Source: Paenibacillus lutrae
GTDB lineage: Bacteria; Bacillota; Bacilli; Paenibacillales; NBRC-103111
Direction: 5' to 3'
Assembly (NCBI RefSeq): GCF_009757775.1
Contig: NZ_RHLK01000007.1
Span: forward strand, 1-64,000
Length of the DNA: 64,000 nt
Part shown: in pieces, positions 7,955-17,613 of the stretch
Layout of the letters: each line of letters begins with the position of its first letter
How positions within the stretch are numbered: position 1 is the stretch's first letter
Position numbers and translations under genes: made by a program
The notes under the pieces: generated by a model
The model's database searches: none
What the model was told of the DNA's origin: nothing
The model's input: only the letters and a program-made list of their open reading frames with translations

Positions 7955-8674
7955 TTATTCCTGTTTCTGCTCTTGAAGAGATTTCTGATAGCTTTTGCCC
8001 TTGCTAAGGCCATATTTGCTTGCAATGGCGATAAGCTCGTCATACTCTTCTTGAGACAGTTTGGTCAGAATAATCTCCTTCGCCTTTTTCTTTTCTTCGC
8101 GTGACACGCCATCTCTCAGCAAGTGACTTAACTGCTTCATGTCGCTTGGGTTCAGCCTTTTCACCATGACGGAGACTACTTTCGCCCGCTCGGTCCAGGA
8201 AATTTCCCCGCTCACCTTCTCCGCCTGATCGGCGGAAATGGATGCGCGGTCACTGCCGCTTCCTGCCGTTTTGCCGGAATCGCTTGAAGATGCTGACCGC
8301 CCCTTGTCCTCCTCACGGGAGGACGCCGAAGCCGGTGGGGTCTGCCCTGACGGCGCTCCATTCTGGTCCACACGATCTTTCGCCGGGCTTGCTGGATCGG
8401 CTGATGTAATCGGTGGAGCGTGTGAAGACGGCGCATCACCAGCAGCCTCAGCTCCATGCTCAGGCGGAATTTGCGAAGCGGAAGATCCCGGATCTGATGA
8501 AACGGACGACGCACCTTCCTTCTCCGCTTGCCGGGCATTTGAAGTTTCCAGCGCCTCCGAAACAGCAGAGCGCAGCACCTGCTCCGAGATCCGGTCCACG
8601 GCTATTCGCCCGGCCACTACGAGAACAAGTAAGCTAAGGCATGTCCACAGTACAATGCGGTACGTTCTGCTCAT
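7955..8674 (-). CDS. Membrane-anchored protein with disordered linker, function unknown
   Basis: The 239-residue product begins with a membrane segment (residues 6-28) followed by about 110 residues rich in Ser, Pro, Ala and charged residues, probably disordered. It ends in a helical, Lys/Glu-rich domain of about 85 residues with a K-L-S-Q-E-E-Y-D-E-L segment. The start is the ATG that overlaps the VanZ stop as ATGA, with AGGAGGTGG upstream, implying translational coupling. The longer frame up to 8836 lies within VanZ and is rejected. I recognise no family. The topology suits an extracytoplasmic accessory of the polysaccharide or envelope machinery. Confidence 0.65.
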   Translation of the reverse strand: MSRTYRIVLWTCLSLLVLVVAGRIAVDRISEQVLRSAVSEALETSNARQAEKEGASSVSSDPGSSASQIPPEHGAEAAGDAPSSHAPPITSADPASPAKDRVDQNGAPSGQTPPASASSREEDKGRSASSSDSGKTAGSGSDRASISADQAEKVSGEISWTERAKVVSVMVKRLNPSDMKQLSHLLRDGVSREEKKKAKEIILTKLSQEEYDELIAIASKYGLSKGKSYQKSLQEQKQE

Positions 8675-9216
8675 AAGTCGGCATTCCACCTCCTGGACGA
8701 GAATCGTCTGCGTACGAACCGGCTCCCCCATGGTACTACCCATACGGCTGCCCCAAGCCCCACTATGCCGCCTGCTGTATCGAGAACGACATCCTGTATT
8801 GCGCTGGTACGCATTGCTGCAGCCGATTGCACCCATTCATCGCAAAGCGCGATGGCCGTAACATACAGCAGAGAGATGATGAACATACACGGCCTCTTCA
8901 TCCCATGTGGATAAAGGGCCGCATAAGCAAACAAGGCCAACACCGCGTAGACAACCAAATGCGCCGTTTTGCGGAATAAAAATTCAACGAACCGGTACGG
9001 TTCCGACTGCGAATCAATCACAGCCCGGCTATAACGAACCGTTACATCCGGTATATAAGCATGGATCTCCTCCTTTGGGACAAGTTTATGCAGAAAAGGC
9101 TGTATGCTCTGCTCGCGGAACGTTTGTTGGGACAAATCGAAGACGAGCAGCGTCCACAGCAATACAGGCAAGAGCCAGATCCCCTTATAGAGAAAGGGTT
9201 TGAGATTCCACGGCAT
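8671..9216 (-). CDS. VanZ-family membrane protein
   Basis: The 181-residue protein has four or five hydrophobic segments and the VanZ signature: an R-K-x-x-H motif at the start of a membrane helix (FRKTAHLVVYAVLALF) and later acidic and polar residues (CDEWVQ). VanZ proteins are named from teicoplanin resistance, but their biochemical role is unknown; relatives often lie in envelope and polysaccharide operons. The start at 9216 overlaps the end of the UDP-glucose dehydrogenase by about 30 bases, with GGTGGGAAG before the ATG. The longer frame to 9309 has no support. Confidence 0.8.
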   Translation of the reverse strand: MPWNLKPFLYKGIWLLPVLLWTLLVFDLSQQTFREQSIQPFLHKLVPKEEIHAYIPDVTVRYSRAVIDSQSEPYRFVEFLFRKTAHLVVYAVLALFAYAALYPHGMKRPCMFIISLLYVTAIALCDEWVQSAAAMRTSAIQDVVLDTAGGIVGLGAAVWVVPWGSRFVRRRFSSRRWNADL

Positions 9217-10537
9217 GGATGCTTCCCACCGTAACAGCCGGACGGCCGACCGAGTAATAGTTGAAGCCTTCGTCCGCCATCTTCTGAGTCGTGAAGCAGT
9301 TGCGTCCATCGACCATGACCGGTGCTTTCAGCAGTTCTTTGACACGGGTCAGATCCATCTCTACGATTTCACTCCACTCTGTTAGAATCAGGCAGGCGTC
9401 GCAATCCTCCAACGTTTCCTCTATGCTGCCGAAATCCTCGTAATATTCCGCAATTTGATTGCGGGCGGCCTGTCTCGCGATTGGATCAAAGGCGCGCACG
9501 GATGCTCCCTGATTGACGAGTTCCGGAATGATCGTAAGAGAAGGCGCATAGCGCATATCGTCCGTGTTCGGTTTAAAAGAAAGACCCAGCACACCGATCC
9601 GCTTCCCTTGCAGGCTTCCAAGCGCTTCTCTCAGCTTGTTCACGACGACAAAACGCTGTTCGTCATTTGCCGTAATCACGGATTTCAGCAGATTGAAATC
9701 AAATCCCGCCTCCTCGGCAATGTAAGACAGCGCGAACGTATCTTTAGGGAAGCAGCTTCCCCCATAACCGATACCGGCCTGGAGGAACTTGCCCCCGATC
9801 CGGCTGTCAAGGCCCATTCCGGCGGAAACCGCGGTTACATCGGCCCCTACACGCTCACACACGTTAGCGATTCCGTTGATAAACGATATTTTGGTCGCCA
9901 GGAAGGCGTTGGCCGCATATTTGATCATTTCCGCGCTTTCGAGATTGGTCTGGAAAATACGGGTACGGAACGGCGCGTGCAGCTCCGCGATTCTTTTGGC
10001 TGCCTCGTCGCTTGTCGCACCGATTACCGCCCGCTCCATGTTCATGCAATCTTCGATAGCCGAGCCTTCCCGCAGAAATTCCGGGTTCGAAACGACGTCG
10101 AATTTCACAAACCGGTTTTTGCGGTTTTCTTTAATAATTTGTTCGACCGCTCTCCCTGTTCCTACAGGCACAGTGCTTTTGTTTACGATAATTTTGTAAC
10201 GGTTCAAATGCTGACCGATGGTCCGCGCAACCTCATGCACATAGCGCATGTCGGCTTCACCGCTTTCTCCCATAGGAGTCCCGACCGCTATATAAATGAT
10301 ATCCGACGCTTCAATGGCATCCCCGATTTCGGAGGTGAAGAACAAGCGCTCGGCTTCGATATTTTTCTCGACCAATTCTTTGAGACCCGGCTCATAAATC
10401 GGAATTTCACCTTTGCGGAGCATGGCAATCTTGAATGGATCCACGTCACAGCAGATGACCCGGTTGCCGATATCGGCAAAACAAGTACCCGACACGAGAC
10501 CGACATAACCACTACCCACAACCGTAATTTTTTCCAT
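9185..10537 (-). CDS. ugd: UDP-glucose 6-dehydrogenase
   Basis: It oxidises UDP-glucose to UDP-glucuronate with two NAD+. The 450-residue length is normal for the family. The N-terminal Rossmann motif G-S-G-Y-V-G-L-V is at 8-15, S-T-V-P-V-G-T-G at 121-128, and the catalytic cysteine is Cys262 in GGSCFPKD. The start directly follows the galU stop, with AAGGTGG upstream, so the enzyme making UDP-glucose and the one using it are co-transcribed. The product can feed the UDP-glucuronate epimerase at 15401. Confidence 0.95.
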   Translation of the reverse strand: MEKITVVGSGYVGLVSGTCFADIGNRVICCDVDPFKIAMLRKGEIPIYEPGLKELVEKNIEAERLFFTSEIGDAIEASDIIYIAVGTPMGESGEADMRYVHEVARTIGQHLNRYKIIVNKSTVPVGTGRAVEQIIKENRKNRFVKFDVVSNPEFLREGSAIEDCMNMERAVIGATSDEAAKRIAELHAPFRTRIFQTNLESAEMIKYAANAFLATKISFINGIANVCERVGADVTAVSAGMGLDSRIGGKFLQAGIGYGGSCFPKDTFALSYIAEEAGFDFNLLKSVITANDEQRFVVVNKLREALGSLQGKRIGVLGLSFKPNTDDMRYAPSLTIIPELVNQGASVRAFDPIARQAARNQIAEYYEDFGSIEETLEDCDACLILTEWSEIVEMDLTRVKELLKAPVMVDGRNCFTTQKMADEGFNYYSVGRPAVTVGSIHAVESQTLSL

Positions 10538-11449
10538 CTATTTCGCCACCTTATTAATCGTATTGTGAACCGCAGCATACTGCTCGTGAACGGATTGAAT
10601 ATAGCCAAGCAAATCCTGTTTGAGGTCTTCTCTCTGCAGGGCAAAATCCAGTGTCGCTTTGATAAAACCGAACTTGTCGCCGACATCGTACCGGACTCCG
10701 GAGAAATTATAAGCCACGACTGGCTTCTGCTCGTTAAGCTTGCGGATTGCATCGGTCAGCTGGATTTCTCCCCCCGCTCCGGGTGCCTGATTCTCCAGAA
10801 TTTCAAAAATTTCCGGCGTCAGCACGTAGCGTCCCATGATCGCATGGTTCGACGGCGCCGCTTTGCGTGACGGTTTCTCCACCAGTGTCTCCAGGAAGAA
10901 GACATCCGGTTCGATCGATGAACCTCTCGGGGCAATAACACCGTACTTCGATACATCCTCATCACTGACGCGCTGCACTCCGACAACGGATGATGAATAG
11001 CGGGAATGAATGCGCAGCAGCTGCTTCAGGCACGGTTCTTCCGACTGCACGATATCGTCACCGAGAAGAACGGCAAACGGCTCATTGCCGACGAAACTGC
11101 GGGCGCACCAGATGGCGTGTCCGAGACCTTTCGGTTCTTTTTGCCGGATGTAATGAATGTTCGCCATATCGGAGATCGCCTGAATCTGTTTCAGTTCCTC
11201 ATGCTTCCCTTTCTTGTCCAGCGTTTCTTCGAGTTCGAACGACTTGTCGAAATGATCTTCAATCGCACGTTTGCCGCGCCCGCTAATAATCAGAATGTCT
11301 TCAATGCCGGACGCAATCGCTTCTTCAATAATGTACTGGATGGTCGGTTTATCAACGATCGGGAGCATTTCCTTCGGTTGGGCCTTCGTAGCGGGCAAGA
11401 AACGGGTCCCGAGACCTGCCGCCGGAATTATCGCTTTACGTACTTTCAT
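10538..11449 (-). CDS. galU: UTP-glucose-1-phosphate uridylyltransferase
   Basis: It makes UDP-glucose from UTP and glucose-1-phosphate. The 303 residues begin with the nucleotidyltransferase loop [10 protein letters not shown] (12-21), followed by the K-E-M-L-P-I segment; later V-E-K-P and a G-x-K-F-G-F segment (DVGDKFGF) near residue 270 fit GalU/GtaB enzymes. AAGGAGGG lies before the ATG. It sits between the PglE-type aminotransferase and ugd in the operon, so it is probably the cluster's own copy. Confidence 0.95.
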   Translation of the reverse strand: MKVRKAIIPAAGLGTRFLPATKAQPKEMLPIVDKPTIQYIIEEAIASGIEDILIISGRGKRAIEDHFDKSFELEETLDKKGKHEELKQIQAISDMANIHYIRQKEPKGLGHAIWCARSFVGNEPFAVLLGDDIVQSEEPCLKQLLRIHSRYSSSVVGVQRVSDEDVSKYGVIAPRGSSIEPDVFFLETLVEKPSRKAAPSNHAIMGRYVLTPEIFEILENQAPGAGGEIQLTDAIRKLNEQKPVVAYNFSGVRYDVGDKFGFIKATLDFALQREDLKQDLLGYIQSVHEQYAAVHNTINKVAK

Positions 11450-11472
11450 GATTCATCCCTCCTTAGTTGTCG

Positions 11473-12714
11473 TTACTTCTTCAAAGCGTCCTTCAGTATA
11501 TCAATCACAAGATTCTGTTCCTGCTGCGTCAGGCTGGAGCCCGATGGGAGGCACAGCCCTTGAGCGAACAAACGCTCAGACACGCTTGCGCCCTCTTCGT
11601 CATGCGGATAATAATCGCAGTGACGGTACAGAGGCTGCAGGTGCATCGGCTTCCATACCGGACGGGATTCGATATTCTCGGCTGACAGCCTCGCGATGAG
11701 ATCCTGCGTCGACACGCCTGCCTGGGCAAAGTCGACCGTGAGCGCCGTCAGCCAGCGGGTCGAGCGCCCGTAAGGCGCTTCCGGCATGAAGGCCACGCCT
11801 TCGATGCCGCCAAGCGCGCGCTCGTAGCGCTCGAAGACAGCCCGGCGCGCGTTCACGCGCTCATCCAGCACCCGCAGCTGGCCCCGGCCTACACCGGCGA
11901 GAATATTGCTCAGCCGGTAATTGTAGCCGAGCTCGCTGTGCTCGTAATGAGGGGCCGCGTCCCGTGCCTGGGTAGCCCAGAAGCGCGCTTTCTCCAGCGC
12001 TTCCGTATCATTGGAGACGAGCATGCCGCCTCCCGAAGTTGTAATAATCTTGTTGCCGTTGAACGAATAGACACCGAACCGGCCAAGTGTGCCGCTTGCC
12101 CTGCCATCGCAGGTGGCCCCGAGTGATTCGGCTGCATCTTCCACAACCGGCACCCCGTAGGCATCCAGCAGTTCGAGCAGGGGCAGCATGTCCGCGCTCT
12201 GTCCGTACAGGTTCACGATAATGGCCGCTTTGGGAAGGCGCCCCTCCCGCTTCATATCGGCCAAAGCCCGCTCTAATGCGGCGGAAGACATGTTCCATGT
12301 CGCTTCATCCGAGTCGATGAGTACAGGCTCCGCGCCTTGGTAGACGATCGGGTTGACGCTCGCGACGAACGTCAGCGACGAGCAGAGCACCCGGTCGCCG
12401 GGACCGACACCGAGCAGGCGCAGCGCCTGATGGATGGCGGCCGTGCCGGAGCTGAGCGCAACCGCGCCCTGCGTGCCCACATAATCCGCCAGCTCCGCCT
12501 CAAAAGCGTCGACGTTCGGTCCGAGCGGAGCGATCCAGTTCGTCTCGAACGCCTCCCGGACGAAAATTTGCTCTTCCGCTCCGATATGGGGAGGGGATAA
12601 CAGGATCCGGCTGCGGATGCCTTGCGGCCTAGGCTCAGTTGGATTCGGTTGATCGAGCTCCCTGGTTACCGTACTGCTGTGCAGCGGATGTTGATTATCG
12701 AGTTGAATGGCCAT
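11473..12714 (-). CDS. pglE: DegT/DnrJ/EryC1-family sugar aminotransferase, PglE type
   Basis: A PLP-dependent fold-type I aminotransferase of 413 residues. The Schiff-base lysine is Lys222 in S-F-N-G-N-K-I-I-T-T-S-G-G-G-M, and V-E-D-A-A-E-S-L-G upstream binds the cofactor. The S-F-N-G-N-K-I signature is that of enzymes aminating UDP-4-keto-6-deoxy-GlcNAc at C4 (PglE and relatives). A PglF-type dehydratase (23137) and PglD-type acetyltransferase (12903) in the same operon support that substrate. AAGGGAGG lies before the ATG. A 188-base gap separates it from the acetyltransferase, the largest gap within the operon's second half. Confidence 0.85.
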   Translation of the reverse strand: MAIQLDNQHPLHSSTVTRELDQPNPTEPRPQGIRSRILLSPPHIGAEEQIFVREAFETNWIAPLGPNVDAFEAELADYVGTQGAVALSSGTAAIHQALRLLGVGPGDRVLCSSLTFVASVNPIVYQGAEPVLIDSDEATWNMSSAALERALADMKREGRLPKAAIIVNLYGQSADMLPLLELLDAYGVPVVEDAAESLGATCDGRASGTLGRFGVYSFNGNKIITTSGGGMLVSNDTEALEKARFWATQARDAAPHYEHSELGYNYRLSNILAGVGRGQLRVLDERVNARRAVFERYERALGGIEGVAFMPEAPYGRSTRWLTALTVDFAQAGVSTQDLIARLSAENIESRPVWKPMHLQPLYRHCDYYPHDEEGASVSERLFAQGLCLPSGSSLTQQEQNLVIDILKDALKK

Positions 12715-12902
12715 GTCAAGCCTCCCTTTGTTATGTAACGAGTGTCATTTATCTGGTTTGCAGCGGCAGGCAGGAACTGCGGGATTCACCCGTTAATCCC
12801 CGTTTAAGCACGTGCTCGCTCAGTCGTATGAACAGCCTCTAATAAAATCGTTTGTTACTCGCCCTGTCACTCAGTTGCTTAGTCACTTAGTCGATTTGCC
12901 GC

Positions 12903-13544
12903 TCAATCGTTCCGTCCCTTGATCACCACGGCCGGCACACCTACCGCCGTGCAGCGGCCCGGGATGTCGCGCACCGCCACGGCTCCGGCGCCAAGCAGGC
13001 TCCAGGCGCCGATGGAGAGCCCCTGGATGACGGCTGCGCCGATGCCCACGTGGGCGCCTTCATACACCGTGACGCCGCCGGCGAGCGCACTGCCGGGCGA
13101 CAAATGCGCATAGCTGCCCACGACGCAGTCGTGCTCCACGATGGCGCACGTATTCACAATGCCGTGCGCGCCGATGCTCGCTCCGGCATTAATGACCGCG
13201 CCCGGCATAACGACCGTGCCGGGCGCAAGTCTCGCCTCCGTGCTCACGACCGCACGGGGGTGGATCAGCAGCGCGAAGCGTTCGGGCGCTGCCTGCAGCG
13301 CCTCCGCCACCTTCCGGCGGATGGTGTTGCTGCCGATGGCGACGAAGACATCCATGCCGTCGTCTTCCCGGAGCATGTGCCGGGCCAGTTTAACCGGCCC
13401 CCGCAGCAGGCCGTCCGTACCCGGCCCGGCTTCCTCGTAGCGGTCGTCGAGGACGGCGGTCAGTTCATAGCGGTGCTCGCTAAGCGCCACATCGCGGACG
13501 ACCTTGGCATGTCCGCCGTCACCGATCAGGATGAGACGCCTCAT
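12903..13544 (-). CDS. pglD: NeuD/PglD-family sugar O/N-acetyltransferase
   Basis: The 213-residue protein has an N-terminal PglD-type Rossmann-like domain (I-L-I-G-D-G-G-H-A-K-V-V) and a C-terminal left-handed beta helix of hexapeptide repeats. The catalytic His is in the C-A-I-V-E-H-D-C-V-V-G segment. PglD acetylates the C4 amine made by PglE, giving UDP-diacetamido-trideoxyglucose; the neighbours fit this role. The ATG overlaps the stop of the preceding glycosyltransferase fusion as ATGA, so translation is coupled. Confidence 0.85.
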   Translation of the reverse strand: MRRLILIGDGGHAKVVRDVALSEHRYELTAVLDDRYEEAGPGTDGLLRGPVKLARHMLREDDGMDVFVAIGSNTIRRKVAEALQAAPERFALLIHPRAVVSTEARLAPGTVVMPGAVINAGASIGAHGIVNTCAIVEHDCVVGSYAHLSPGSALAGGVTVYEGAHVGIGAAVIQGLSIGAWSLLGAGAVAVRDIPGRCTAVGVPAVVIKGRND

Positions 13545-15334
13545 GGCGTGCTTCCGTATCCGGTACTCGCATTGCCGGTATATTTGGTCGTCGTAGCCTG
13601 ACCTTCCTGGGACACGCCTTCTTTGCGGACTACCTTGACGGCCGTAAGCATCAAGATCTTCGCATACAGCTTCAGTGAGCGGTTATCTACATACCACACA
13701 TCGAGTTTGAATTTCTCTTCCCACGAAATCGCATTGCGTCCGTTGACCTGCGCCCACCCCGTTATCCCGGGACGAACCCAGTGACGGCGTTTCTGCTCAT
13801 CCGTATACAGCTCCAGATATTCCATCAACAGCGGGCGTGGGCCGACCAGACTCATGTCCCCTTTGATCACATTGAGCAGCTGGGGAATTTCGTCCAGGCT
13901 CAGTTTTCGCAGCAGCTTGCCGAAAGCAGTCAGCCTCACCTCATCGGGAAATAAATTTCCCGAACGGTCCCGCTTGTCTGTCATTGTCCGGAATTTGTAC
14001 ACATGGAAAGCTTTGCCGAGCTTACCGGGCCGCTTCTGCTTGAACAAGACGGGCGAGCCCAGCTTAAGCCGGACAAGCAGTGCGACCAGTGCATAAACCG
14101 GCAGCAGCAGAAGCGCGAGTGGAAGCGCGATGGCAAGATCTGCCGTCCGCTGCCCGGCGCGCTGCATCCAGCCCCCTAACCGCGACCTCCCGCAGCGTCC
14201 CGCACGCAGCTCGCCGTACATTCTTTGGAGACGGCCGACCACGTGCTGTTCCGTGAACTCGGCCTCTATTCTTCTGCGCCCCCCGTCACCGAGAGTTCTG
14301 CGCAGTCTGTCGTCCGCCAGAAGCGCAGCATAAGCGTCCGCCAGTGCAGCCGTACTCTTGTAAGGAACCAGCAACCCGGTTTCGTTATGCTTCACAAGTT
14401 CTCTCGTGCCGAGGACATCACTTGCCACGACTGGTTTGGAGAAGGCCATAGCTTCCATCAGAAAACGCGGGATGCCTTCTTTTTCCGAAGTGAGAGTAAC
14501 GATATCCGCCATCTTGAGGAAGGAGTACAGATCCGGACGGTGCCCGATCAGAAGCACCTCTTTCTGCAAATCCAGCTCTTTAATCCGGGCCAGAATTTCC
14601 TTCTCGAGGGGTCCTTTGCCTGCCATCAGGCAGATGAAATCTTCATTTCCCCGCTTCTTGAGCAAGGCCAGTGCTTCGAGCAGGAAGTTAGGGTCCTTGA
14701 CGGGCTCTAATCTGGCTCCCATCAGGAGAACCGTCTTATGCTCCGGGATACCGTAAATGCGCTTAAGCTCTAGAAGATCGGCCGGAGTCACCTTCGCAGC
14801 AGCCCCGTCCAGTTTCGCCAGGTCAACGCCGTTGCCTTCGTAATACACGACCTTATGCCGATTGAGATCCTGCAGCTTCCCGATATCTTCATGATTCTGG
14901 GAGGCAAGAGCATCGCAGAAGTAAGTTCCGATTGTCTCCAGCGTCCGGTAAATGCGGTAAACACCGGCCGCCTGTCCCTCATAGAAGGGCAGTCCGTGAC
15001 TCGTGTGCATAATAACGGGCGTACCGGCAAGCCATGCGCCTATCCGGCCGATGATGCCCGCTTTGGCAGTGTGGGTATGCACGATATCGTAGCCCTCCTG
15101 CTTAATGAGGCGGCGCATGGCGAGAATCGATCTGAAATCCTGGGCCGGGCGGATCTTGCGGTTCATGTTAATAAAGCGGAGGCCGAGCCCGTAACCTTTC
15201 ATCGACTGTTCATCGTATCCTTCCGGCGACGAGATGATATGGACTTCGTGACCCGCCTCTTTCAGAACCGCCATTTTATCCGCCAAAATTTTATGCGAAA
15301 TTCCTGACGTGCATATATGCGCAATTTTGCTCAA
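13541..15334 (-). CDS. Fused GT4 glycosyltransferase and PglC-like phosphoglycosyltransferase
   Basis: Two enzymes are joined in 597 residues. Residues 1-380 form a GT-B family 4 transferase (PglA-like), with S-E-K-E-G-I-P-R-F-L-M-E-A-M as the donor-binding signature. After a short linker, residues 398-597 are a small monotopic phosphoglycosyltransferase: a hydrophobic re-entrant helix, K-F-R-T-M, the catalytic Asp-Glu in L-D-E-I-P-Q-L (481-482), G-P-R-P and W-x-Q-V-N-G-R. The second half would put a phospho-sugar on undecaprenyl phosphate and the first would add the next sugar. The start is the TTG at 15334, with AAAGGAGGG eight bases upstream and a normal GT4 N-terminus; the frame to 15370 lacks a ribosome site. 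Confidence 0.88.
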   Translation of the reverse strand: MSKIAHICTSGISHKILADKMAVLKEAGHEVHIISSPEGYDEQSMKGYGLGLRFINMNRKIRPAQDFRSILAMRRLIKQEGYDIVHTHTAKAGIIGRIGAWLAGTPVIMHTSHGLPFYEGQAAGVYRIYRTLETIGTYFCDALASQNHEDIGKLQDLNRHKVVYYEGNGVDLAKLDGAAAKVTPADLLELKRIYGIPEHKTVLLMGARLEPVKDPNFLLEALALLKKRGNEDFICLMAGKGPLEKEILARIKELDLQKEVLLIGHRPDLYSFLKMADIVTLTSEKEGIPRFLMEAMAFSKPVVASDVLGTRELVKHNETGLLVPYKSTAALADAYAALLADDRLRRTLGDGGRRRIEAEFTEQHVVGRLQRMYGELRAGRCGRSRLGGWMQRAGQRTADLAIALPLALLLLPVYALVALLVRLKLGSPVLFKQKRPGKLGKAFHVYKFRTMTDKRDRSGNLFPDEVRLTAFGKLLRKLSLDEIPQLLNVIKGDMSLVGPRPLLMEYLELYTDEQKRRHWVRPGITGWAQVNGRNAISWEEKFKLDVWYVDNRSLKLYAKILMLTAVKVVRKEGVSQEGQATTTKYTGNASTGYGSTP

Positions 15335-15400
15335 AACGAAGCCCTCCTTTCTCCATCTGGATGTATGCAAGCTGGGTTCTTCGAATTTCGTCTTCCGGGA

Positions 15401-16420
15401 TTATGAAGGACTGTCTGAGCCATAGTAGCTCACATACCAGTCCGCGAATTTGCCCAATCCTTCTTCGATGCTCGTGGATGGACGGAAGCCCACATCCCGC
15501 TGCAGATCGTCAATATTGGCGTAAGTCGCCTTCACATCACCCGGCTGCATCGGCTTGTACTCGATGTTCGCTTGGCGTCCCAGACTTTTTTCCAGCGTCT
15601 GGATAAACGTCATCAGAGGCACAGGCGAATTGTTGCCGATGTTGTAAATTTTGTAGGGAGCGTAGCTCGTTCCCGGATCCGGGTTCTCGCGGTCCCAGTC
15701 CGCATTGGCTGCCGGTGGCTTGTCCAGCAATCTGACGATGCCTTCGACGATGTCGTCGATATAGGTGAAGTCGCGCTGCATGCGTCCTTCGTTGAAGACT
15801 TGAATCGTATTGCCCTCCAGAATATTCCGGGTAAAAGAGAAGTACGCCATATCCGGACGGCCCCAAGGCCCGTATACCGTAAAGAATCTGAGGCCCGTAA
15901 CCGGCAAGCCGTACAAATGACTATAGGAATGCGCCATCAGTTCATTCGCTTTCTTCGTGGCCGCATAGAGACTGACCGGATGATCCACGTTGTCTTCTGC
16001 CGCAAACGGCATCTTGGTGTTCGCACCGTACACGGAGCTCGAAGAAGCAAAAACGAGATGGTCAATTTTGTAAGTACGGCATGCTTCCAGAATGTTCAGG
16101 AAGCCCGTTAAGTTCGAATCCGCATACGCTCTCGGATTTTCCAGACTGTATCTGACACCCGCCTGCGCCGCCAGATTAACGACAATCCGGATGCCATGAC
16201 CGGCAAATACTTTGTCAAGCTGCTCATGGTCGCATAGGTCGGCCGTGTAATGATGATAATTCGGATATTGTTGGAGCCGCTTTAGTCTGTCCTCTTTAAG
16301 CGTCACGTCATAATAGTCGTTCAGGTTGTCGTAACCGACCACCTCAGCCCCGCTCTCAAGCAGTCTTGCAGCCAAATGAAAACCGATAAATCCGGCAGAG
16401 CCGGTCACAAGAATGGTCAT
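15401..16420 (-). CDS. NAD-dependent epimerase, probable UDP-glucuronate 4-epimerase
   Basis: An extended short-chain dehydrogenase of 339 residues. It has the NAD loop G-S-A-G-F-I-G near residue 7, a Ser-Ser-Ser-Val-Y-G segment, and Tyr and Lys in S-L-Y-A-A-T-K-K. The segments D-Y-Y-D-V-x-L-K-x-x-R-L, F-F-T-V-Y-G-P-W-G-R-P-D-M-A and R-D-F-T-Y-I-D-D-I-V are typical of UDP-GlcA 4-epimerases (CapI/LpsL group), which make UDP-galacturonate. That fits the ugd gene of the operon. Its ATG overlaps the stop of the preceding glycosyltransferase as ATGA. Confidence 0.85.
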   Translation of the reverse strand: MTILVTGSAGFIGFHLAARLLESGAEVVGYDNLNDYYDVTLKEDRLKRLQQYPNYHHYTADLCDHEQLDKVFAGHGIRIVVNLAAQAGVRYSLENPRAYADSNLTGFLNILEACRTYKIDHLVFASSSSVYGANTKMPFAAEDNVDHPVSLYAATKKANELMAHSYSHLYGLPVTGLRFFTVYGPWGRPDMAYFSFTRNILEGNTIQVFNEGRMQRDFTYIDDIVEGIVRLLDKPPAANADWDRENPDPGTSYAPYKIYNIGNNSPVPLMTFIQTLEKSLGRQANIEYKPMQPGDVKATYANIDDLQRDVGFRPSTSIEEGLGKFADWYVSYYGSDSPS

Positions 16421-17613
16421 ACGCTTACACTCCCCTGCTTAACATATTGGTGAAAAGACTCCCAGAACTCGCTCCGGCTCCGGTCCAGCTTCGTCTTGGT
16501 AAAGCTGCCCGCCCGGGCGAAGTTGCGGCTTGCCTGCTCCAGCATCCAGTCCCGGTTAATGATGGTGCCGGTCAGAAGCTCAGCCAGCTGCTTATCGTTG
16601 CCCGGCTTGAACAGACAGCCGGGATCAAGCAGCTCCGGGATGCCGCCTGCGGTTGAGCCGATCACTGGACAGCCCCGGCCCATCGCTTCAATCGTTGCGC
16701 GTGGCAACCCCTCCTGGAAGCTCGGCTGGATGTAAATGTCGATCTTATCGAGCCACTCGAATACGGCTTTCCCGCTGGGAAGGATTCCGCAGAATTCCAC
16801 GTTCTCTTTGAGCCCGAGGCTGTCAGCCATTGCTTCCCAGCGGGACTTGTCGCCGTCTCCCAGAATGCGGAACTTAAACGGCGGTATTTGATTTTTAATT
16901 TTGGACAAGGCTTCCAAAGCTACATCTATCCCTTTGGCACGCCCGTTCAGGGAACCGATTAACCCGATCGTCACGGGTGTTGCCATGCTCCGGATTCGTT
17001 CCAGCCGGCCGGCAAGCACGTCCTCGCCCATTTCAGGCAATTCCACATTGGAACAGGATTGGGTGCGTCCGCCCGGACATGGATATCGTTTCTGAAGAAA
17101 CTGCTCGGTGACATAGATCGCGTAAGGCGCTTCTTTGACATCGGTCTTCGTCTTCCAGGTGGCGATGGGCGCATACAGTTTCCCCTGCATACTTCCGTAA
17201 TTCCAGAGGCCGTCCCAAGCGCAAGCCACTACTTCAACGGCGAAGGGCTTACCGAGCTTCTTGGCGATGGCAACCGCCTCGGAGCCGATCTCGCTCGGAA
17301 GCCGTGCAATAACCGCATCGGATTTCATAATGGCTTCCGTCAGAAGCCGCTCCACATACCCCTTCTTCGTAATTTTGTTCACCGGATTGCTCAGGGAAGG
17401 CAGCACGATGAAATTAACATTCTTGCCGCTCGACAAGCTCTTCTTGTCCAGGTCGCTTGCAGCGGATATTTTCTTGCCCCGGGACACGACCGTCAGGGAG
17501 TCGAACACGGACAGATACCTCTCCCACACGGCGTAAGGAAGCTTGCCGCCCGAGTAATATTTCCCCGAATCCGTAAAGTAAAACATATGATCATGAGCCC
17601 ACAGAACGTTCAT
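16417..17613 (-). CDS. GT4-family glycosyltransferase
   Basis: The 398-residue GT-B protein has in its C-terminal half I-G-L-I-G-S-L-N-G-R-A-K-G, a G-D-G-D-K segment and the E-x7-E-like donor site Q-E-G-L-P-R-A-T-I-E-A-M-G-R-G, as in family 4 retaining transferases. Donor and acceptor cannot be read from sequence. The start at 17613 has AGAGGG eight bases upstream and overlaps the acetyltransferase end by 23 bases; the longer frame to 17658 would only enlarge that overlap. Confidence 0.85.
   Translation of the reverse strand: MNVLWAHDHMFYFTDSGKYYSGGKLPYAVWERYLSVFDSLTVVSRGKKISAASDLDKKSLSSGKNVNFIVLPSLSNPVNKITKKGYVERLLTEAIMKSDAVIARLPSEIGSEAVAIAKKLGKPFAVEVVACAWDGLWNYGSMQGKLYAPIATWKTKTDVKEAPYAIYVTEQFLQKRYPCPGGRTQSCSNVELPEMGEDVLAGRLERIRSMATPVTIGLIGSLNGRAKGIDVALEALSKIKNQIPPFKFRILGDGDKSRWEAMADSLGLKENVEFCGILPSGKAVFEWLDKIDIYIQPSFQEGLPRATIEAMGRGCPVIGSTAGGIPELLDPGCLFKPGNDKQLAELLTGTIINRDWMLEQASRNFARAGSFTKTKLDRSRSEFWESFHQYVKQGSVSV

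Noticed and set aside
9455-10870. 471-codon plus-strand frame opposite ugd and galU
   Set aside because: It mirrors two clearly conserved enzymes on the other strand; long antisense frames are common in GC-rich codon usage.
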